A stretch of DNA of 64,000 nucleotides. Origin: an uncultured Pelagibacteraceae bacterium. Its GTDB lineage: Bacteria; Pseudomonadota; Alphaproteobacteria; Pelagibacterales; Pelagibacteraceae. The stretch covers positions 62,001 through 126,000 of the forward strand of contig CACIMN010000003.1 of the NCBI GenBank assembly GCA_902587755.1, in the 5' to 3' direction. The translations under genes were made by a program, and so were the position numbers. Positions 9,268 to 18,710 of this stretch are shown in pieces. Within the stretch, counting starts at the first letter, position 1; each line of letters opens with the position of its first letter. The notes under the pieces are model-generated. The model had not been told where the DNA came from. It did no database searches and saw only the letters and a program-made list of their open reading frames with translations.

Positions 9268-9810
9268 TTACTGTATTGCCACAACCTCTTTTACTTCAGG
9301 TAAATAATGACATAAAAGATTTTGAACACCTTGTTTTAAAGTCATAGTTGAACTAGGACAGCCAGAACAACTTCCTTGCAATTGCACCTTTACAACTCCA
9401 TCTTTAAATTCTTTAAATTTAATATCACCTCCATCTCGAGCAACAGCAGGTCTTATTTTTTCTTCTAAAATTTTAACAATTTTTGACTCAATTTCACTTA
9501 AGTTTAAATCTTCTTCTTTTAGATTTTCATCAATTACGAATTCTTTACCATCTGCGTAAAAGTCATTTATTAAAGAAATTACGATATGTTTTATATCATC
9601 CCACTTAATGCTTGCATTCTTATTTACTGAAATAAAATCTTGACCTAAAAAAATGCCCTCAACACCATTTATTGACAAAATATTTCTCACCAATTCATTT
9701 TGTATATCTTCTTTGTTGGTGATTTCATAAGGACCACTATTTGAAACTTTCTTGCCAGGAAGAAATTTTAAAGAATTTGGATTTGGTGTCACTTCTGTTT
9801 GCACGAACAT
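9268..9810 (-). CDS. NifU/Nfu-family Fe-S cluster scaffold or carrier protein
   Basis: A 180-residue Fe-S carrier. The N-terminal Nfu_N domain (QTEVTPNPNSLKFLPG) is followed by a C-terminal NifU-like domain (IRPAVARDGGDIKF) with the cluster-ligating motif CSGCPSS (CxxC). This two-domain form is the mitochondrial/alphaproteobacterial NFU1 type. Likely clients in this window include MiaB. It lies upstream of the Bax-like gene on the same strand; its neighbourhood with trpS and murJ is commonly seen in alphaproteobacteria. Confidence 0.94.
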   Translation of the reverse strand: MFVQTEVTPNPNSLKFLPGKKVSNSGPYEITNKEDIQNELVRNILSINGVEGIFLGQDFISVNKNASIKWDDIKHIVISLINDFYADGKEFVIDENLKEEDLNLSEIESKIVKILEEKIRPAVARDGGDIKFKEFKDGVVKVQLQGSCSGCPSSTMTLKQGVQNLLCHYLPEVKEVVAIQ

Positions 9811-9862
9811 AAATTATATATAGTGAATATTTTGAAAATTAAAACTTGATAATAAATTTTTA

Positions 9863-10864
9863 CTAAAAACCTACTATTTCTTTAATTCTTTTAATCTTTT
9901 TTGAAGCAATCTTATTTGCTTTTTCAACTCCATCTAGAAGAATTTCATCTAAATAACTTTTATCTCCTAAAAGTTTTTTTATCTCATTTGAAATAGGTTC
10001 AATTTTATTAACAAGTTCTTCAGCTAATTGTTCTTTGAATTCTGAAAAATTTTTACCTGAAAAATTTTTTACTGAGTTTTGCAACGTAGAATTAGTTAAA
10101 CTTGAATAAATTCCTAAAAGATTCTTTGCTTCTAATCTTTCCTTAAGCTCTTCTATGTCTCGTGGCATAGGCAAAGGATCTGTTTTTGCTTTTTTGATTT
10201 TATTTATTATTTGATCTTTATCATCTGTTAAATTAATTCGACTTAAATCTGATAATTCTGATTTACTCATTTTTTTTGAACCATCTTTTAAACTCATTAT
10301 TCTTGAAAACTCTTTTTGAATTAAGGGTTCAGGAACCTGAAGAAAATTTTCTAAATCAAAATCATTATTAAATTTTTGAGCTATATCTCTACATAATTCC
10401 AAATGTTGTTTTTGATCATCACCCACGGGTACATGAGTAGCATCGTATAAAAGAATATCAGCCGCCATAAGAACTGGATAAGAGTATAATCCAATACTAG
10501 CTTTCTCCTTATCTTTTCCAGCTTTCTCTTTGAATTGGGTCATTCTATTTAACCAACCCATTCTAGCAACACAGCTTAATATCCATGCTCCTTCTGCATG
10601 AGCAGCCACACTAGATTGATTAAAAATTATACTTTTTTTTGGATCTATTCCGCTTGCTATAAAAGTTGCAACAGTTTCTCTAATATTATTTTTTAATTCT
10701 TTGGGATCCTGCTTTACTGTAATAGCATGCAGATCAACTACACAAAAAATACATTTGTTATCATTATCATTGTTTAAGTCTACAAAATTTTTTATAGCAC
10801 CTAAATAATTTCCTAAATGAAGATTACCTGTTGGCTGAACACCAGAGAAAATTTTTTTACCCAT
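9863..10864 (-). CDS. trpS: Tryptophan--tRNA ligase
   Basis: A class I aminoacyl-tRNA synthetase charging tRNA-Trp. The HIGH-type motif is [13 protein letters not shown] near the N-terminus, and the KMSKS loop is intact (SKKMSKS, about residue 200). Segments [27 protein letters not shown] and MPRDIEEL are characteristic. The 333-residue length is normal. The start lies 3 bases after the end of murJ, so the two are probably co-transcribed. Confidence 0.97.
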   Translation of the reverse strand: MGKKIFSGVQPTGNLHLGNYLGAIKNFVDLNNDNDNKCIFCVVDLHAITVKQDPKELKNNIRETVATFIASGIDPKKSIIFNQSSVAAHAEGAWILSCVARMGWLNRMTQFKEKAGKDKEKASIGLYSYPVLMAADILLYDATHVPVGDDQKQHLELCRDIAQKFNNDFDLENFLQVPEPLIQKEFSRIMSLKDGSKKMSKSELSDLSRINLTDDKDQIINKIKKAKTDPLPMPRDIEELKERLEAKNLLGIYSSLTNSTLQNSVKNFSGKNFSEFKEQLAEELVNKIEPISNEIKKLLGDKSYLDEILLDGVEKANKIASKKIKRIKEIVGF

Positions 10865-10867
10865 AAA

Positions 10868-12397
10868 TTAGTACTTTAATTTAATATCATCCATTTTAAA
10901 AGCTTTGATGAAATAACACACAATTAAATAAAACAATAATCCCAATATAGCAGATAAAACTAAATATAAAGATTTAATAGATTGATTGAATGCTAATTCG
11001 TTTTGAAAAAAATTTAACAAAAAGTTAAAAAATAAACCCATCATAATTGATGCAAAAATTATTTTAATAAATTTAATAAAAAATATTTGATTAAAATAAA
11101 ATAATTGTCGATTTTTTAAAAATAAAAATAACAGTATAGAATTAAACCAAGATGAAATAGATGTGGCTATTGGAATTATTATAAAACCTATCTCACTAAA
11201 ATAATACAAACTAACAAAAATATTAACTAATACTGAAATCAAGGAAATGTAAAATGGAGTTTTGGTATCATGGTTTGCAAAGAAAAAACTTGAAAAAACC
11301 TTTATCAGGGCAAAAGCAGGTAGACCTAAAGCAAAATAATATAAGGCTAAGCTTGAGTTGCTCACTGAGTTTTCATTAAAAGAGCCATAACCAAATAAAG
11401 CTGAAATAATTTGTTCTGATCCTATGATTAAAGCGATAGTTGCTGGAAGACTTAAGAATAAACTTAATTCAAGGGCTTTATTTTGTATAAGCAAAATCTT
11501 ATTTTTTTTTTTTGATTCAATATGTTTTGAAAGCTGCGGTAGTATTACAACACCAATCGCAATGCCAGCTATAGCTAAGTTAATTTGATAAATTCTATCA
11601 GCATAATATAAATAAGAAACTGCACTTGCTTGAAATGATGCAATTATAGTACCAATTAATATATTAATTTGAGTAACACCTGATGAAAAAATACTTGGTA
11701 AAAGTTTTTTAAAAAAAAATTTAACCCTGTTACTTACTTTTAATTTGAAACTAAATTTAAGTGAGTAATATTTTGAAACATATTTATATAAAAATATTAA
11801 TTGTAAAAAACCAGCAAAAGAAACTCCATAAGATAAATAGTACACTAAATTATCACCTAAATCTTTTGAAAAAATTAACACTAAAATTAAAACAATATTC
11901 AATACTATTGGGGCTGCAGCAGAAGCTGCAAATTTATTGTGTGAATTTAGGATTGCAGAAAAAAATGAAGCTAAACAAATAAAAAACAAAAAAGGAAAAG
12001 TAATTCTTGTTAAATTAATTGCTACCTCCATTTTTTCTAAATCACCAACGAATCCTGGAGCAATAATTGATACAAATGCAGGCATGAAAATTTCAATTAT
12101 TATTGTTAAAAATAACAAACCTAAAAAAAGAAGATTAAAAATATCATTGGCAAATTTGTTTGCTTGTTTTTTTCCCTTAGTAATTTCTGATGAATAACTT
12201 GGAACGAATGCTGCGTTAAAGGTGCCTTCTGCAAACAATCTTCTAAAAGTATTCGGAATTCTAAATGCTACAAAAAAAGCATCGGCCAACATCCCTGTTC
12301 CTAGAAAAATTGCTATTAAAATATCTCTTAAATAACCCAACAATCTACTAATGATAGTATAAAAACCAAATGTGCCTGTTGACTTAAGTAAGTTCAT
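10868..12397 (-). CDS. murJ: Lipid II flippase MurJ (MviN)
   Basis: An inner-membrane MOP-superfamily transporter that flips the peptidoglycan precursor lipid II. The 509-residue sequence is almost entirely hydrophobic helices, consistent with about 14 transmembrane segments. The conserved MurJ opening is visible (TGTFGFYTIISRLLGYLRDILIA, then ADAFFVAFRIPNTFRRLFAEG and AFVPSY). Arginines in the RIPNTFRR loop match those implicated in substrate handling. It is divergent from maeB, with a 52-base gap. Confidence 0.96.
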   Translation of the reverse strand: MNLLKSTGTFGFYTIISRLLGYLRDILIAIFLGTGMLADAFFVAFRIPNTFRRLFAEGTFNAAFVPSYSSEITKGKKQANKFANDIFNLLFLGLLFLTIIIEIFMPAFVSIIAPGFVGDLEKMEVAINLTRITFPFLFFICLASFFSAILNSHNKFAASAAAPIVLNIVLILVLIFSKDLGDNLVYYLSYGVSFAGFLQLIFLYKYVSKYYSLKFSFKLKVSNRVKFFFKKLLPSIFSSGVTQINILIGTIIASFQASAVSYLYYADRIYQINLAIAGIAIGVVILPQLSKHIESKKKNKILLIQNKALELSLFLSLPATIALIIGSEQIISALFGYGSFNENSVSNSSLALYYFALGLPAFALIKVFSSFFFANHDTKTPFYISLISVLVNIFVSLYYFSEIGFIIIPIATSISSWFNSILLFLFLKNRQLFYFNQIFFIKFIKIIFASIMMGLFFNFLLNFFQNELAFNQSIKSLYLVLSAILGLLFYLIVCYFIKAFKMDDIKLKY

Positions 12398-12449
12398 AAA
12401 TCATATTAGTCTTAATTTTACCCCAATTGTACACTTATTGTTATCAGAA

Positions 12450-14735
12450 ATGAAAAAAACAAAAATTGATCATTACACAGATAAAGAAGCTTTAGATTTT
12501 CATAAAGACAAAAAACCAGGCAAGATTGAGATTATTTCCTCGAAAAATATGACAACAAAGCGTGATCTCGCTTTAGCATATTCTCCAGGAGTTGCTGCTC
12601 CTGTAAAAAAGATAAGTGAAAACCCAGACGCAGCTTATGATTACACAAGTAAAGGAAATCTTGTTGCTGTAATAAGTAATGGTTCAGCAATATTAGGAAT
12701 GGGAAATTTAGGTGCTCTAGCATCAAAGCCTGTGATGGAAGGAAAGGCTGTATTATTTAAAAGATTTGCGGACATCGACTCAATTGATTTAGAAATTGAT
12801 TGTAAAGAAACTAATGAAATAATTAATTCAATTAAAAATTTTGCTCCTAGTTTTGGTGGAATAAATTTAGAAGATATAGCAGCCCCAGATTGCTTTGTAA
12901 TAGAACAAAAATTAAAAGAAATTTTAGATATACCAGTTTTTCATGATGATCAACATGGGACAGCAATTATAACAACTGCAGCATTAATTAATGCCTTAGA
13001 TATCTGTGGCAAATCAATAAAAAAAATTAAAGTCGTAGTAAATGGGGCTGGAGCTTCCGCACAAGCCTGTACTGAACTATTCAAAAACTCAGGAGTAAAA
13101 TCTGAAAATATAATAATGCTAGACAGAAAGGGCGTTATTTACGAGGGAAGAACTGAGGGAATTGATCAATGGAAATCCAGATATGTGGTTAAAACTAAAC
13201 ATAGAACTTTAAAAGATGCTATTAAAGGTGCAGATGTTTTTTTAGGATTATCTGCGAAAGGTGTTCTTAAAAAAGAGATGGTAAAATCTATGGCAAAAAA
13301 TCCAATTATATTTGCTTGTGCTAACCCTGATCCAGAAATTACCCCAGAGGAAATTAGTGACGTTAGAAAAGACGCAATTGTTGCAACAGGGAGATCAGAT
13401 TATCCAAATCAAGTAAATAATTTAATTGGGTTTCCCTACATTTTTCGAGGAGCTTTAGATGTTAGATCCAAAACGATAAATGAAGAGATGAAAGTTGCTG
13501 CAGCTAAAGCTATAGCTAAACTTGCAAGAGAGGACGTTCCTGATGAAGTAGTTGCGGCCATGGGTGGAGAGAGACCTCACTACGGAAAAGATTACATAAT
13601 CCCCTCTACATTTGATCCTAGATTAATTAGTGTGATACCAGCAGCAGTAGCTAAAGCAGCTATAGAAAGTGGAGTAGCTAGAAAAAAAATTGATGATTTT
13701 GAACTTTATAAAGAGCAACTAAAGCAAAGACTGGACCCAACAGTAACTATTATGCAAGGTATAAACTCATTTATCAAAAAAAATCAAAAAAAAATTGTTT
13801 TTGCAGATGGTGAAGATGAAAATACTTTAAAAGCTGCCATAGCATTTAAAAATTCCAAACTTGGTATTCCAATCTTAGTTGGTAAAGAAAGTAAAATTAA
13901 AGAACAGATAAAAAATATTGGATACAGTGATAATTTTGACATTGAAATTGTTAACTCAAAAGATGAGGAAAAAAGAAAAAGATACGTCAAACATCTATTT
14001 AAAAAATTACAAAGAGAACAGGGATTATTAGAGCGAGATTGTGATAGAATGATTAGAAATGATAGAGTTGTGTGGGCCACAAGTATGGTAGCTTGTGGTG
14101 ATGCCGACGGTGCTGTAACAGGTAATACGAGAAGATTTGGAGCTTCATTTGAAAAAATCAAACAAGTGGTAGACGTCAGAAAAGGAGAGATAATGTTTGG
14201 ATTAAACATGATAGTTCATAAAGGAAGAACTATTTTTGTTGGTGATACTAGTGTCCATGAATATCCAACTTCAGAACAAATGGCGGAAATGGCAATATCA
14301 ACTGCTAGAGTAGTAAGACTTTTTGGGTTTGAGCCTAAAGTTGCTTTTGTATCTCATTCTACATTTGGACAACCTCTAACAAGCAGAACAAAACATATTC
14401 GGAATGCGGTTGAGATTTTGAAAGAAAAAAAAGTAGATTTTGAATTTGATGGGGACATGCAACCAGACGTTGCTCTAAATCCTGAATACAAAGAACTTTA
14501 TCCTTTTGCAAAAATTGTTGGTAAAGCAAATATTTTAATAATGCCAGGACAACATAGTGCCGCAATTTCATACAAATTAATGAAAACAATAGGAGATACA
14601 AAAGTTATAGGTCCTTTATTAATTGGATTAGGGTTACCTATCGAGATAGCTCCTCTAAGGTCATCAACTTCAGAAATAATTAATCTCGCCTCAATAGCAG
14701 CATATTCTGCTGACGTGATAGATTACAAAATATAA
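12450..14735 (+). CDS. maeB: NADP-type malic enzyme with C-terminal phosphotransacetylase-like domain
   Basis: It decarboxylates malate to pyruvate with reduction of NAD(P), linking the TCA cycle to pyruvate. The ATG at 12450 gives 761 residues starting MKKTKIDHYTDKEALDFH; an in-frame ATG at 12372 would add 26 residues that overlap the murJ 5' end and look non-conserved. N-terminal malic domain: LALAYSPGVAAPVK, GNLGALASKPVMEGKAVLFK, FHDDQHGTA. NAD(P)-binding region: VVVNGAGASAQAC. From about residue 425 a phosphotransacetylase-like domain follows (VFADGEDENTLKAA, NILIMPGQHSAAI), which in this family is regulatory rather than catalytic. Confidence 0.96.
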   Translation: MKKTKIDHYTDKEALDFHKDKKPGKIEIISSKNMTTKRDLALAYSPGVAAPVKKISENPDAAYDYTSKGNLVAVISNGSAILGMGNLGALASKPVMEGKAVLFKRFADIDSIDLEIDCKETNEIINSIKNFAPSFGGINLEDIAAPDCFVIEQKLKEILDIPVFHDDQHGTAIITTAALINALDICGKSIKKIKVVVNGAGASAQACTELFKNSGVKSENIIMLDRKGVIYEGRTEGIDQWKSRYVVKTKHRTLKDAIKGADVFLGLSAKGVLKKEMVKSMAKNPIIFACANPDPEITPEEISDVRKDAIVATGRSDYPNQVNNLIGFPYIFRGALDVRSKTINEEMKVAAAKAIAKLAREDVPDEVVAAMGGERPHYGKDYIIPSTFDPRLISVIPAAVAKAAIESGVARKKIDDFELYKEQLKQRLDPTVTIMQGINSFIKKNQKKIVFADGEDENTLKAAIAFKNSKLGIPILVGKESKIKEQIKNIGYSDNFDIEIVNSKDEEKRKRYVKHLFKKLQREQGLLERDCDRMIRNDRVVWATSMVACGDADGAVTGNTRRFGASFEKIKQVVDVRKGEIMFGLNMIVHKGRTIFVGDTSVHEYPTSEQMAEMAISTARVVRLFGFEPKVAFVSHSTFGQPLTSRTKHIRNAVEILKEKKVDFEFDGDMQPDVALNPEYKELYPFAKIVGKANILIMPGQHSAAISYKLMKTIGDTKVIGPLLIGLGLPIEIAPLRSSTSEIINLASIAAYSADVIDYKI

Positions 14736-15329
14736 TTATTCTCTTTGAATTCTTAAATCTTCAACAAGCATAATACTTGCTATTACATCTTCAACATCTA
14801 ATATTTCTTGAGCTTCACTTATTACCATATCTTTTTCCTCAGATGTCAAAGCAATTCCATAAATATAAATTTTCTTCTTATAAGTATCTATTTGATAATT
14901 AGTTGCTTTAATATTTTTATTTACAATAATAGCTGTTCGAAGTTGAGATGTTATCAAAATATCTTTAGCAGATTGCTTAAAATTAAATTCCTCTTTAATT
15001 TTTGTGTCATTTTTTACTGATCTCGCTCCTTTTGTTTCCCAAGCTAATTTTGTTATCAACAATTTCTCCTCTGGAGTATCTACTTTTCCAGTTATAAAAA
15101 TTCTACCATCTAAAACCTTTGTTTTTACTAAAAGAAGAAATTTTTTATCAAGAGATAGAATTTTTGCGCTTATAGTTTTTTGCATTATGGAATCATCTAT
15201 TTGAGTTCCAACTGTTCTTGGATCTAGAGCAACTGAAACACCGGTACCAAAAAGACCCTTAGAAGCAACACCTGCACAACCACTTAAAAAAAAAGCTATA
15301 AAGATAAATATTAAAAATTTATTTTTCAT
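14736..15329 (-). CDS. BON-domain outer-membrane/periplasmic lipoprotein
   Basis: A 197-residue predicted lipoprotein. The signal peptide ends in a lipobox (FFLSGCAG, acylated Cys near residue 18). Two BON repeats follow: one with KTISAKILSLDKKFLLLVKTKVLDGRIFITGKV split over about residues 50-80, another with TSQLRTAIIVNKNIKA and IYIYGIAL. BON domains in the OsmY/DolP group bind phospholipids and support envelope integrity. The start overlaps the rsmI 3' end by 11 bases. DolP is encoded near rsmI in gammaproteobacteria too, which supports a DolP-like role, although this is inference. Confidence 0.85.
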   Translation of the reverse strand: MKNKFLIFIFIAFFLSGCAGVASKGLFGTGVSVALDPRTVGTQIDDSIMQKTISAKILSLDKKFLLLVKTKVLDGRIFITGKVDTPEEKLLITKLAWETKGARSVKNDTKIKEEFNFKQSAKDILITSQLRTAIIVNKNIKATNYQIDTYKKKIYIYGIALTSEEKDMVISEAQEILDVEDVIASIMLVEDLRIQRE

Positions 15330-16182
15330 TTTTTAATTTGAGACAATAATTGTATATTTCTTTCTTAGATAGAGCAGAATTTTGAGTTAAAATTTCTGTA
15401 ATTTCTCTAATAGATAATTTATTAATCATTTTCTTTATTGTATTCATATCTGATTCACTCAATTTTTTAGATATTTTTTTGATTATTTTTTTTTCAGAAA
15501 TTACAACAGTAAGCTCGCCTTTTGGTTCTTTTTTAAATAGCTCTAATTCATCTACTTTTTTACGAATAAACTCCTCAAATATTTTTGTGATTTCTCGACA
15601 AAAAACTATATTTCTTCCTTTAAAGTTTTTTTTAATTTCTGGAATTATTTTGTTAATTTTTTTAGGAGAAATAAAAAAAACTAAAGAATTTTCAGTTTCA
15701 GAAAGTTTTTTTAATTCATTGGTTAAGAGTTTTTTTTTGTCGGGTAAAAAACCATAAAATAAAAATTTATCAGAAAATCCACTAATTGAAATAGCTGTAG
15801 TAACAGCTGAAGGCCCTGGAATAGGAAATATCCTTATCTCATTTTTAATACACTCATTTACCAATATTGAGCCTGGATCAGAAATACTAGGCGTACCAGC
15901 ATCAGATATTAATGAAATTATTTTTCCAGATTTAAGATAATTAACAATTTTTAAAACATTTTTTTTCTCATTAAATTTATGATTTGAAATCAAGTTTGAT
16001 TTTATTTGATATTTATCCAAAAGAATTTTTGAAACCCTAGTGTCTTCACACATTATATAATCAGAATTCTGTAAAACTTCAGTTGCTCTATAAGTTATAT
16101 CTTTTAGATTTCCCAAAGGAGTTGACACTAAATAGAGACCATTTTTGTATTCTTTTAATTTAAATTGTGGCTTTATGATCAT
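15319..16182 (-). CDS. rsmI: 16S rRNA 2'-O-ribose C1402 methyltransferase RsmI
   Basis: A SAM-dependent methyltransferase of the tetrapyrrole-methylase fold acting on C1402 in the decoding centre. Key motifs: LYLVSTPLGNLKDITYRA, DYIMCEDTRVSKILL, ISLISDAGTPSISDPGS and IPGPSAVTTAISISGF. The 287-residue length is normal. It is divergent from the LpoA-like gene and overlaps the BON lipoprotein. In many alphaproteobacteria yraN and gshB follow rsmI; neither is here. Confidence 0.96.
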   Translation of the reverse strand: MIIKPQFKLKEYKNGLYLVSTPLGNLKDITYRATEVLQNSDYIMCEDTRVSKILLDKYQIKSNLISNHKFNEKKNVLKIVNYLKSGKIISLISDAGTPSISDPGSILVNECIKNEIRIFPIPGPSAVTTAISISGFSDKFLFYGFLPDKKKLLTNELKKLSETENSLVFFISPKKINKIIPEIKKNFKGRNIVFCREITKIFEEFIRKKVDELELFKKEPKGELTVVISEKKIIKKISKKLSESDMNTIKKMINKLSIREITEILTQNSALSKKEIYNYCLKLKNEK

Positions 16183-16216
16183 AATTTAGCTTAAAAAATA
16201 TTATACTAACATTAAA

Positions 16217-17371
16217 ATGATCAAATTAATTAAAATAATTTATTTTATTTTTGTAAGTTTATACTTTCTTTTTTTTCAAGCTGTTAATGCACAAGAAAAA
16301 ATTAAAATAGGTTTATTAGTTCCCATGACAGGCAATAACAAACAGATTGGTGAATCGATTATTAAAGCGGTAAGTTTAGCTATCAAAGATATAAATAATA
16401 ATTCAATTGAGATTTATCCAAAAGACACCGCTTCAAAAGCAAATCAAACTTTAAAATCAGCATTTGAATTAAGTGAAATGGGGATCAAAATTGTTATTGG
16501 CCCTGTATTCCATGAAAGTTTATCTTATTTAGATGAAATGAAGAGTTTAACATTTTTATCTTTAACAAATAAAACTTTAGATCTTCCAAAAAATGTAATT
16601 TCTGCAGGGATTAATTCTACATCTCAATTCAATACAATAAAAAAATTTTTAGAAATCAATAATATACAAAAAACCGTTTTTTTAACGCCAATTCGAGATT
16701 ATGAATTTGAGATTAAAGAAGGGATGAAATATTCAAAAATAAAAATTTATAAGGATTATGAATATAACACTGAGCCAACAAAACTAACAAAACAAATAGA
16801 GGAAATTACAAATTATAAAATAAGAAAACAAAATTTAAAAAATGAAATAATTAGAATTAAAAATTCTAACGAAGTGAACAAAGAAAAAAAAATTAAAAGA
16901 TTAGAAAAAAGATACACCTTAGGTGGTTTGAATTTTGATGCAATTATGATTTCAGATTTTGATGAAAGTTTAAAAAGTGTTTTTACATCACTTTTGTACA
17001 CAGACGTACTTCCTAAAAACAAATATTTTATTACTTTAAATCAATGGTTTGACGAAAGTTTAATAAATGAAACTGAAATTCAACCTTTATATTATCCATC
17101 AATAAATAAAGAAAATTTTGAAAACTACAAAATAAAATATTACAACGCTTTTAATGAAGATCCAACTCATTTGTCTTTATTAAGTTATGATCTTGTTGGT
17201 TTAGTTTATTATTTATCTCTAAACTCAGATGTAAATAATCTCAATAAAATTTTTAAAAAAAAAAATTCATTTAAAGGGAAAATAGGAATTTTTGATATTA
17301 AAAATAATAAAATAAATCACAGATTAAATTTTTACAAAATTGAAGATAAAAAACTTATAGAAATTTTTTAA
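16217..17371 (+). CDS. LpoA-like periplasmic-binding-fold protein (penicillin-binding-protein activator family)
   Basis: A 384-residue exported protein with a signal peptide ending near VNA (about residue 25) and a type I periplasmic-binding fold (KIKIGLLVPMTGNN, MGIKIVIGPVFHESLSYLDE, LSLLSYDLVGLVYYL). The gene stands divergent from rsmI, the conserved position of the LpoA/YraM family, which activates penicillin-binding protein 1A. A lysine-rich helical insertion at about 195-235 (RIKNSNEVNKEKKIKRLEKRY) precedes GLNFDAIMISDF. A branched-chain amino-acid-type ABC substrate-binding protein is the alternative, but no transporter genes are adjacent. The 3' end overlaps convergent rdgB by 17 bases. 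Confidence 0.75.
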   Translation: MIKLIKIIYFIFVSLYFLFFQAVNAQEKIKIGLLVPMTGNNKQIGESIIKAVSLAIKDINNNSIEIYPKDTASKANQTLKSAFELSEMGIKIVIGPVFHESLSYLDEMKSLTFLSLTNKTLDLPKNVISAGINSTSQFNTIKKFLEINNIQKTVFLTPIRDYEFEIKEGMKYSKIKIYKDYEYNTEPTKLTKQIEEITNYKIRKQNLKNEIIRIKNSNEVNKEKKIKRLEKRYTLGGLNFDAIMISDFDESLKSVFTSLLYTDVLPKNKYFITLNQWFDESLINETEIQPLYYPSINKENFENYKIKYYNAFNEDPTHLSLLSYDLVGLVYYLSLNSDVNNLNKIFKKKNSFKGKIGIFDIKNNKINHRLNFYKIEDKKLIEIF

Positions 17372-17957
17372 TTTTTTTGAAAGCTTTGTATCTATGATCC
17401 ATCCTATATTTTTGAAATGGCTTCATTTCTCCAAAAGTTTTTCTTTTATTTAAGGGAATAAAAATTGGATCATAACCAAATCCATTTTTTCCTTTTGGTT
17501 TATGAGAAATATGACCCTCAACTTTTCCTAGAACACAAGCAATTTTTCTATTTAGATATGAAATAGAGAGTGCACAAACAAATCTTGCTTTAATTTTTTT
17601 GTTTTTCCAATTTTTATTTTTTTTGTTTAGCTCTCTATAAACTTTTCTTATAGCTTTACTAAAATCTCCATACCTTCCTCCCCATCTCGCAGAATAAATT
17701 CCTGGATTTTTATCCAAAAAGTCTATCTCTAAACCAGAGTCATCTGCTAAACAAATTAATCCTGTTTTTTTTGAAAAATATTTAGATTTAATCAATGAGT
17801 TTTCCTTAAATGTCTCTCCATTTTCAACTGGACTCTTGAGATTAAATTCAGATGTGGAATGAATTTTAATACTTTTTGGTAACAAACTCTTGATTTCACG
17901 TAATTTACCTTTGTTATTGGTGCCAATGAGTAATTTATTAATTTTTTGTTTAGACAT
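17355..17957 (-). CDS. rdgB: XTP/dITP diphosphatase RdgB (HAM1 family)
   Basis: A house-cleaning nucleotidase that hydrolyses dITP/XTP to monophosphates, preventing their incorporation into DNA. Motifs: LLIGTNNKGKLREIKSLL, CLADDSGLEIDFL, NPGIYSARWGG and GFGYDPIFIP, ending in DHRYKAFKKI. The 200-residue length is normal. It is divergent from grpE with 36 bases between start codons. The same neighbourhood in other alphaproteobacteria usually includes rph and hrcA; neither is seen here. Confidence 0.96.
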   Translation of the reverse strand: MSKQKINKLLIGTNNKGKLREIKSLLPKSIKIHSTSEFNLKSPVENGETFKENSLIKSKYFSKKTGLICLADDSGLEIDFLDKNPGIYSARWGGRYGDFSKAIRKVYRELNKKNKNWKNKKIKARFVCALSISYLNRKIACVLGKVEGHISHKPKGKNGFGYDPIFIPLNKRKTFGEMKPFQKYRMDHRYKAFKKIKKFL

Positions 17958-17993
17958 CTAGAAATTATAAAAATCCTTACCATATAAAAGGCT

Positions 17994-18647
17994 ATGGAAA
18001 AAGAGGAAAACCAAAATATCACTTCTGAAGATCAAAACCAAGATACAGTAATAGAAACTGAGAAACCTGAAGAAAACTTGGCCGAAGAAAAAAAACAAGA
18101 AACAGTCCAAGAACCTAAAGAAGAAATTAAAGAACCAACTCCAGAAGAAAAAATTGCTGAACTCGAAGATAAAGTAGCAAGAACTTTTGCTGAAATGGAA
18201 AATCAAAGAAGAAGATTTGAAAAAGAAAAAGAGGATGCATTTGAATATGGTGGTTATAGTTTTGCTAAAGAAGCATTAAATTTGATTGATAACTTAGATC
18301 GATCAAAACATGTCTTAGAGAGTGATGATAAGTTAAAAGAAACCGAAGCATTAAAGAAGACACTTGAGCACTTAGATATAATAAAAAAGGATTTAATTTC
18401 TATATTTGAAAAAAATAATATTAAACCTATTGAAAGTCTTAATAAAAAACTAGATCCAAACTTTCATCAAGCAATGATGGAAATAGAGGATGATACGAAA
18501 GAACCTGGAACAATAATCCAGGAAATTCAAAAAGGATTTACTATAAAAGACAGATTGCTTAGACCCTCATTAGTAGGGGTATCAAAAAAAGTTACAGCAA
18601 AAGAGGAAAAAACCGAGGAAAATAAGGAAAATACAGAAAATAAATAA
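17994..18647 (+). CDS. grpE: Nucleotide exchange factor GrpE
   Basis: GrpE stimulates ADP release from DnaK. The 217-residue protein has a low-complexity Glu/Lys-rich N-terminal segment (about 1-55), a coiled-coil helix (KIAELEDKVARTFAEMENQRRRFEKE) and the C-terminal beta-wing region (KLDPNFHQAMMEIEDD, GFTIKDRLLRPSLVGVSK). It heads the grpE-dnaK-dnaJ cluster. The acidic N-terminus is longer than the E. coli equivalent but of ordinary type. Confidence 0.96.
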   Translation: MEKEENQNITSEDQNQDTVIETEKPEENLAEEKKQETVQEPKEEIKEPTPEEKIAELEDKVARTFAEMENQRRRFEKEKEDAFEYGGYSFAKEALNLIDNLDRSKHVLESDDKLKETEALKKTLEHLDIIKKDLISIFEKNNIKPIESLNKKLDPNFHQAMMEIEDDTKEPGTIIQEIQKGFTIKDRLLRPSLVGVSKKVTAKEEKTEENKENTENK

Positions 18648-18659
18648 TTATGAGATCAA

Positions 18660-18687
18660 CTTGTAGTTTCACATTTAAACCCTATAT
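18660..18687 (+). promoter_or_regulatory. Candidate RpoH (sigma32) heat-shock promoter for dnaK
   Basis: CTTG (18660-18663) and CCTATAT (18681-18687) are separated by 17 bases, a close fit to the alphaproteobacterial sigma32 pattern CTTG-N17/18-CYTAT-T. It lies in the 63-base grpE-dnaK gap, with the -10 element 23 bases before the dnaK ATG, giving a short leader. No CIRCE operator is seen. Confidence 0.65.
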
Positions 18688-18710
18688 GACGAAAGAGAGA
18701 CACTAATATT

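Noticed and set aside
12372-12449. Longer start for maeB
   Set aside because: The extra 26 residues overlap the murJ start region and have no similarity to malic enzyme N-termini.
18120-18240. Acidic, repetitive N-terminus of GrpE as a separate gene or repeat element
   Set aside because: It is continuous in frame with the GrpE coiled coil and is an ordinary low-complexity extension.
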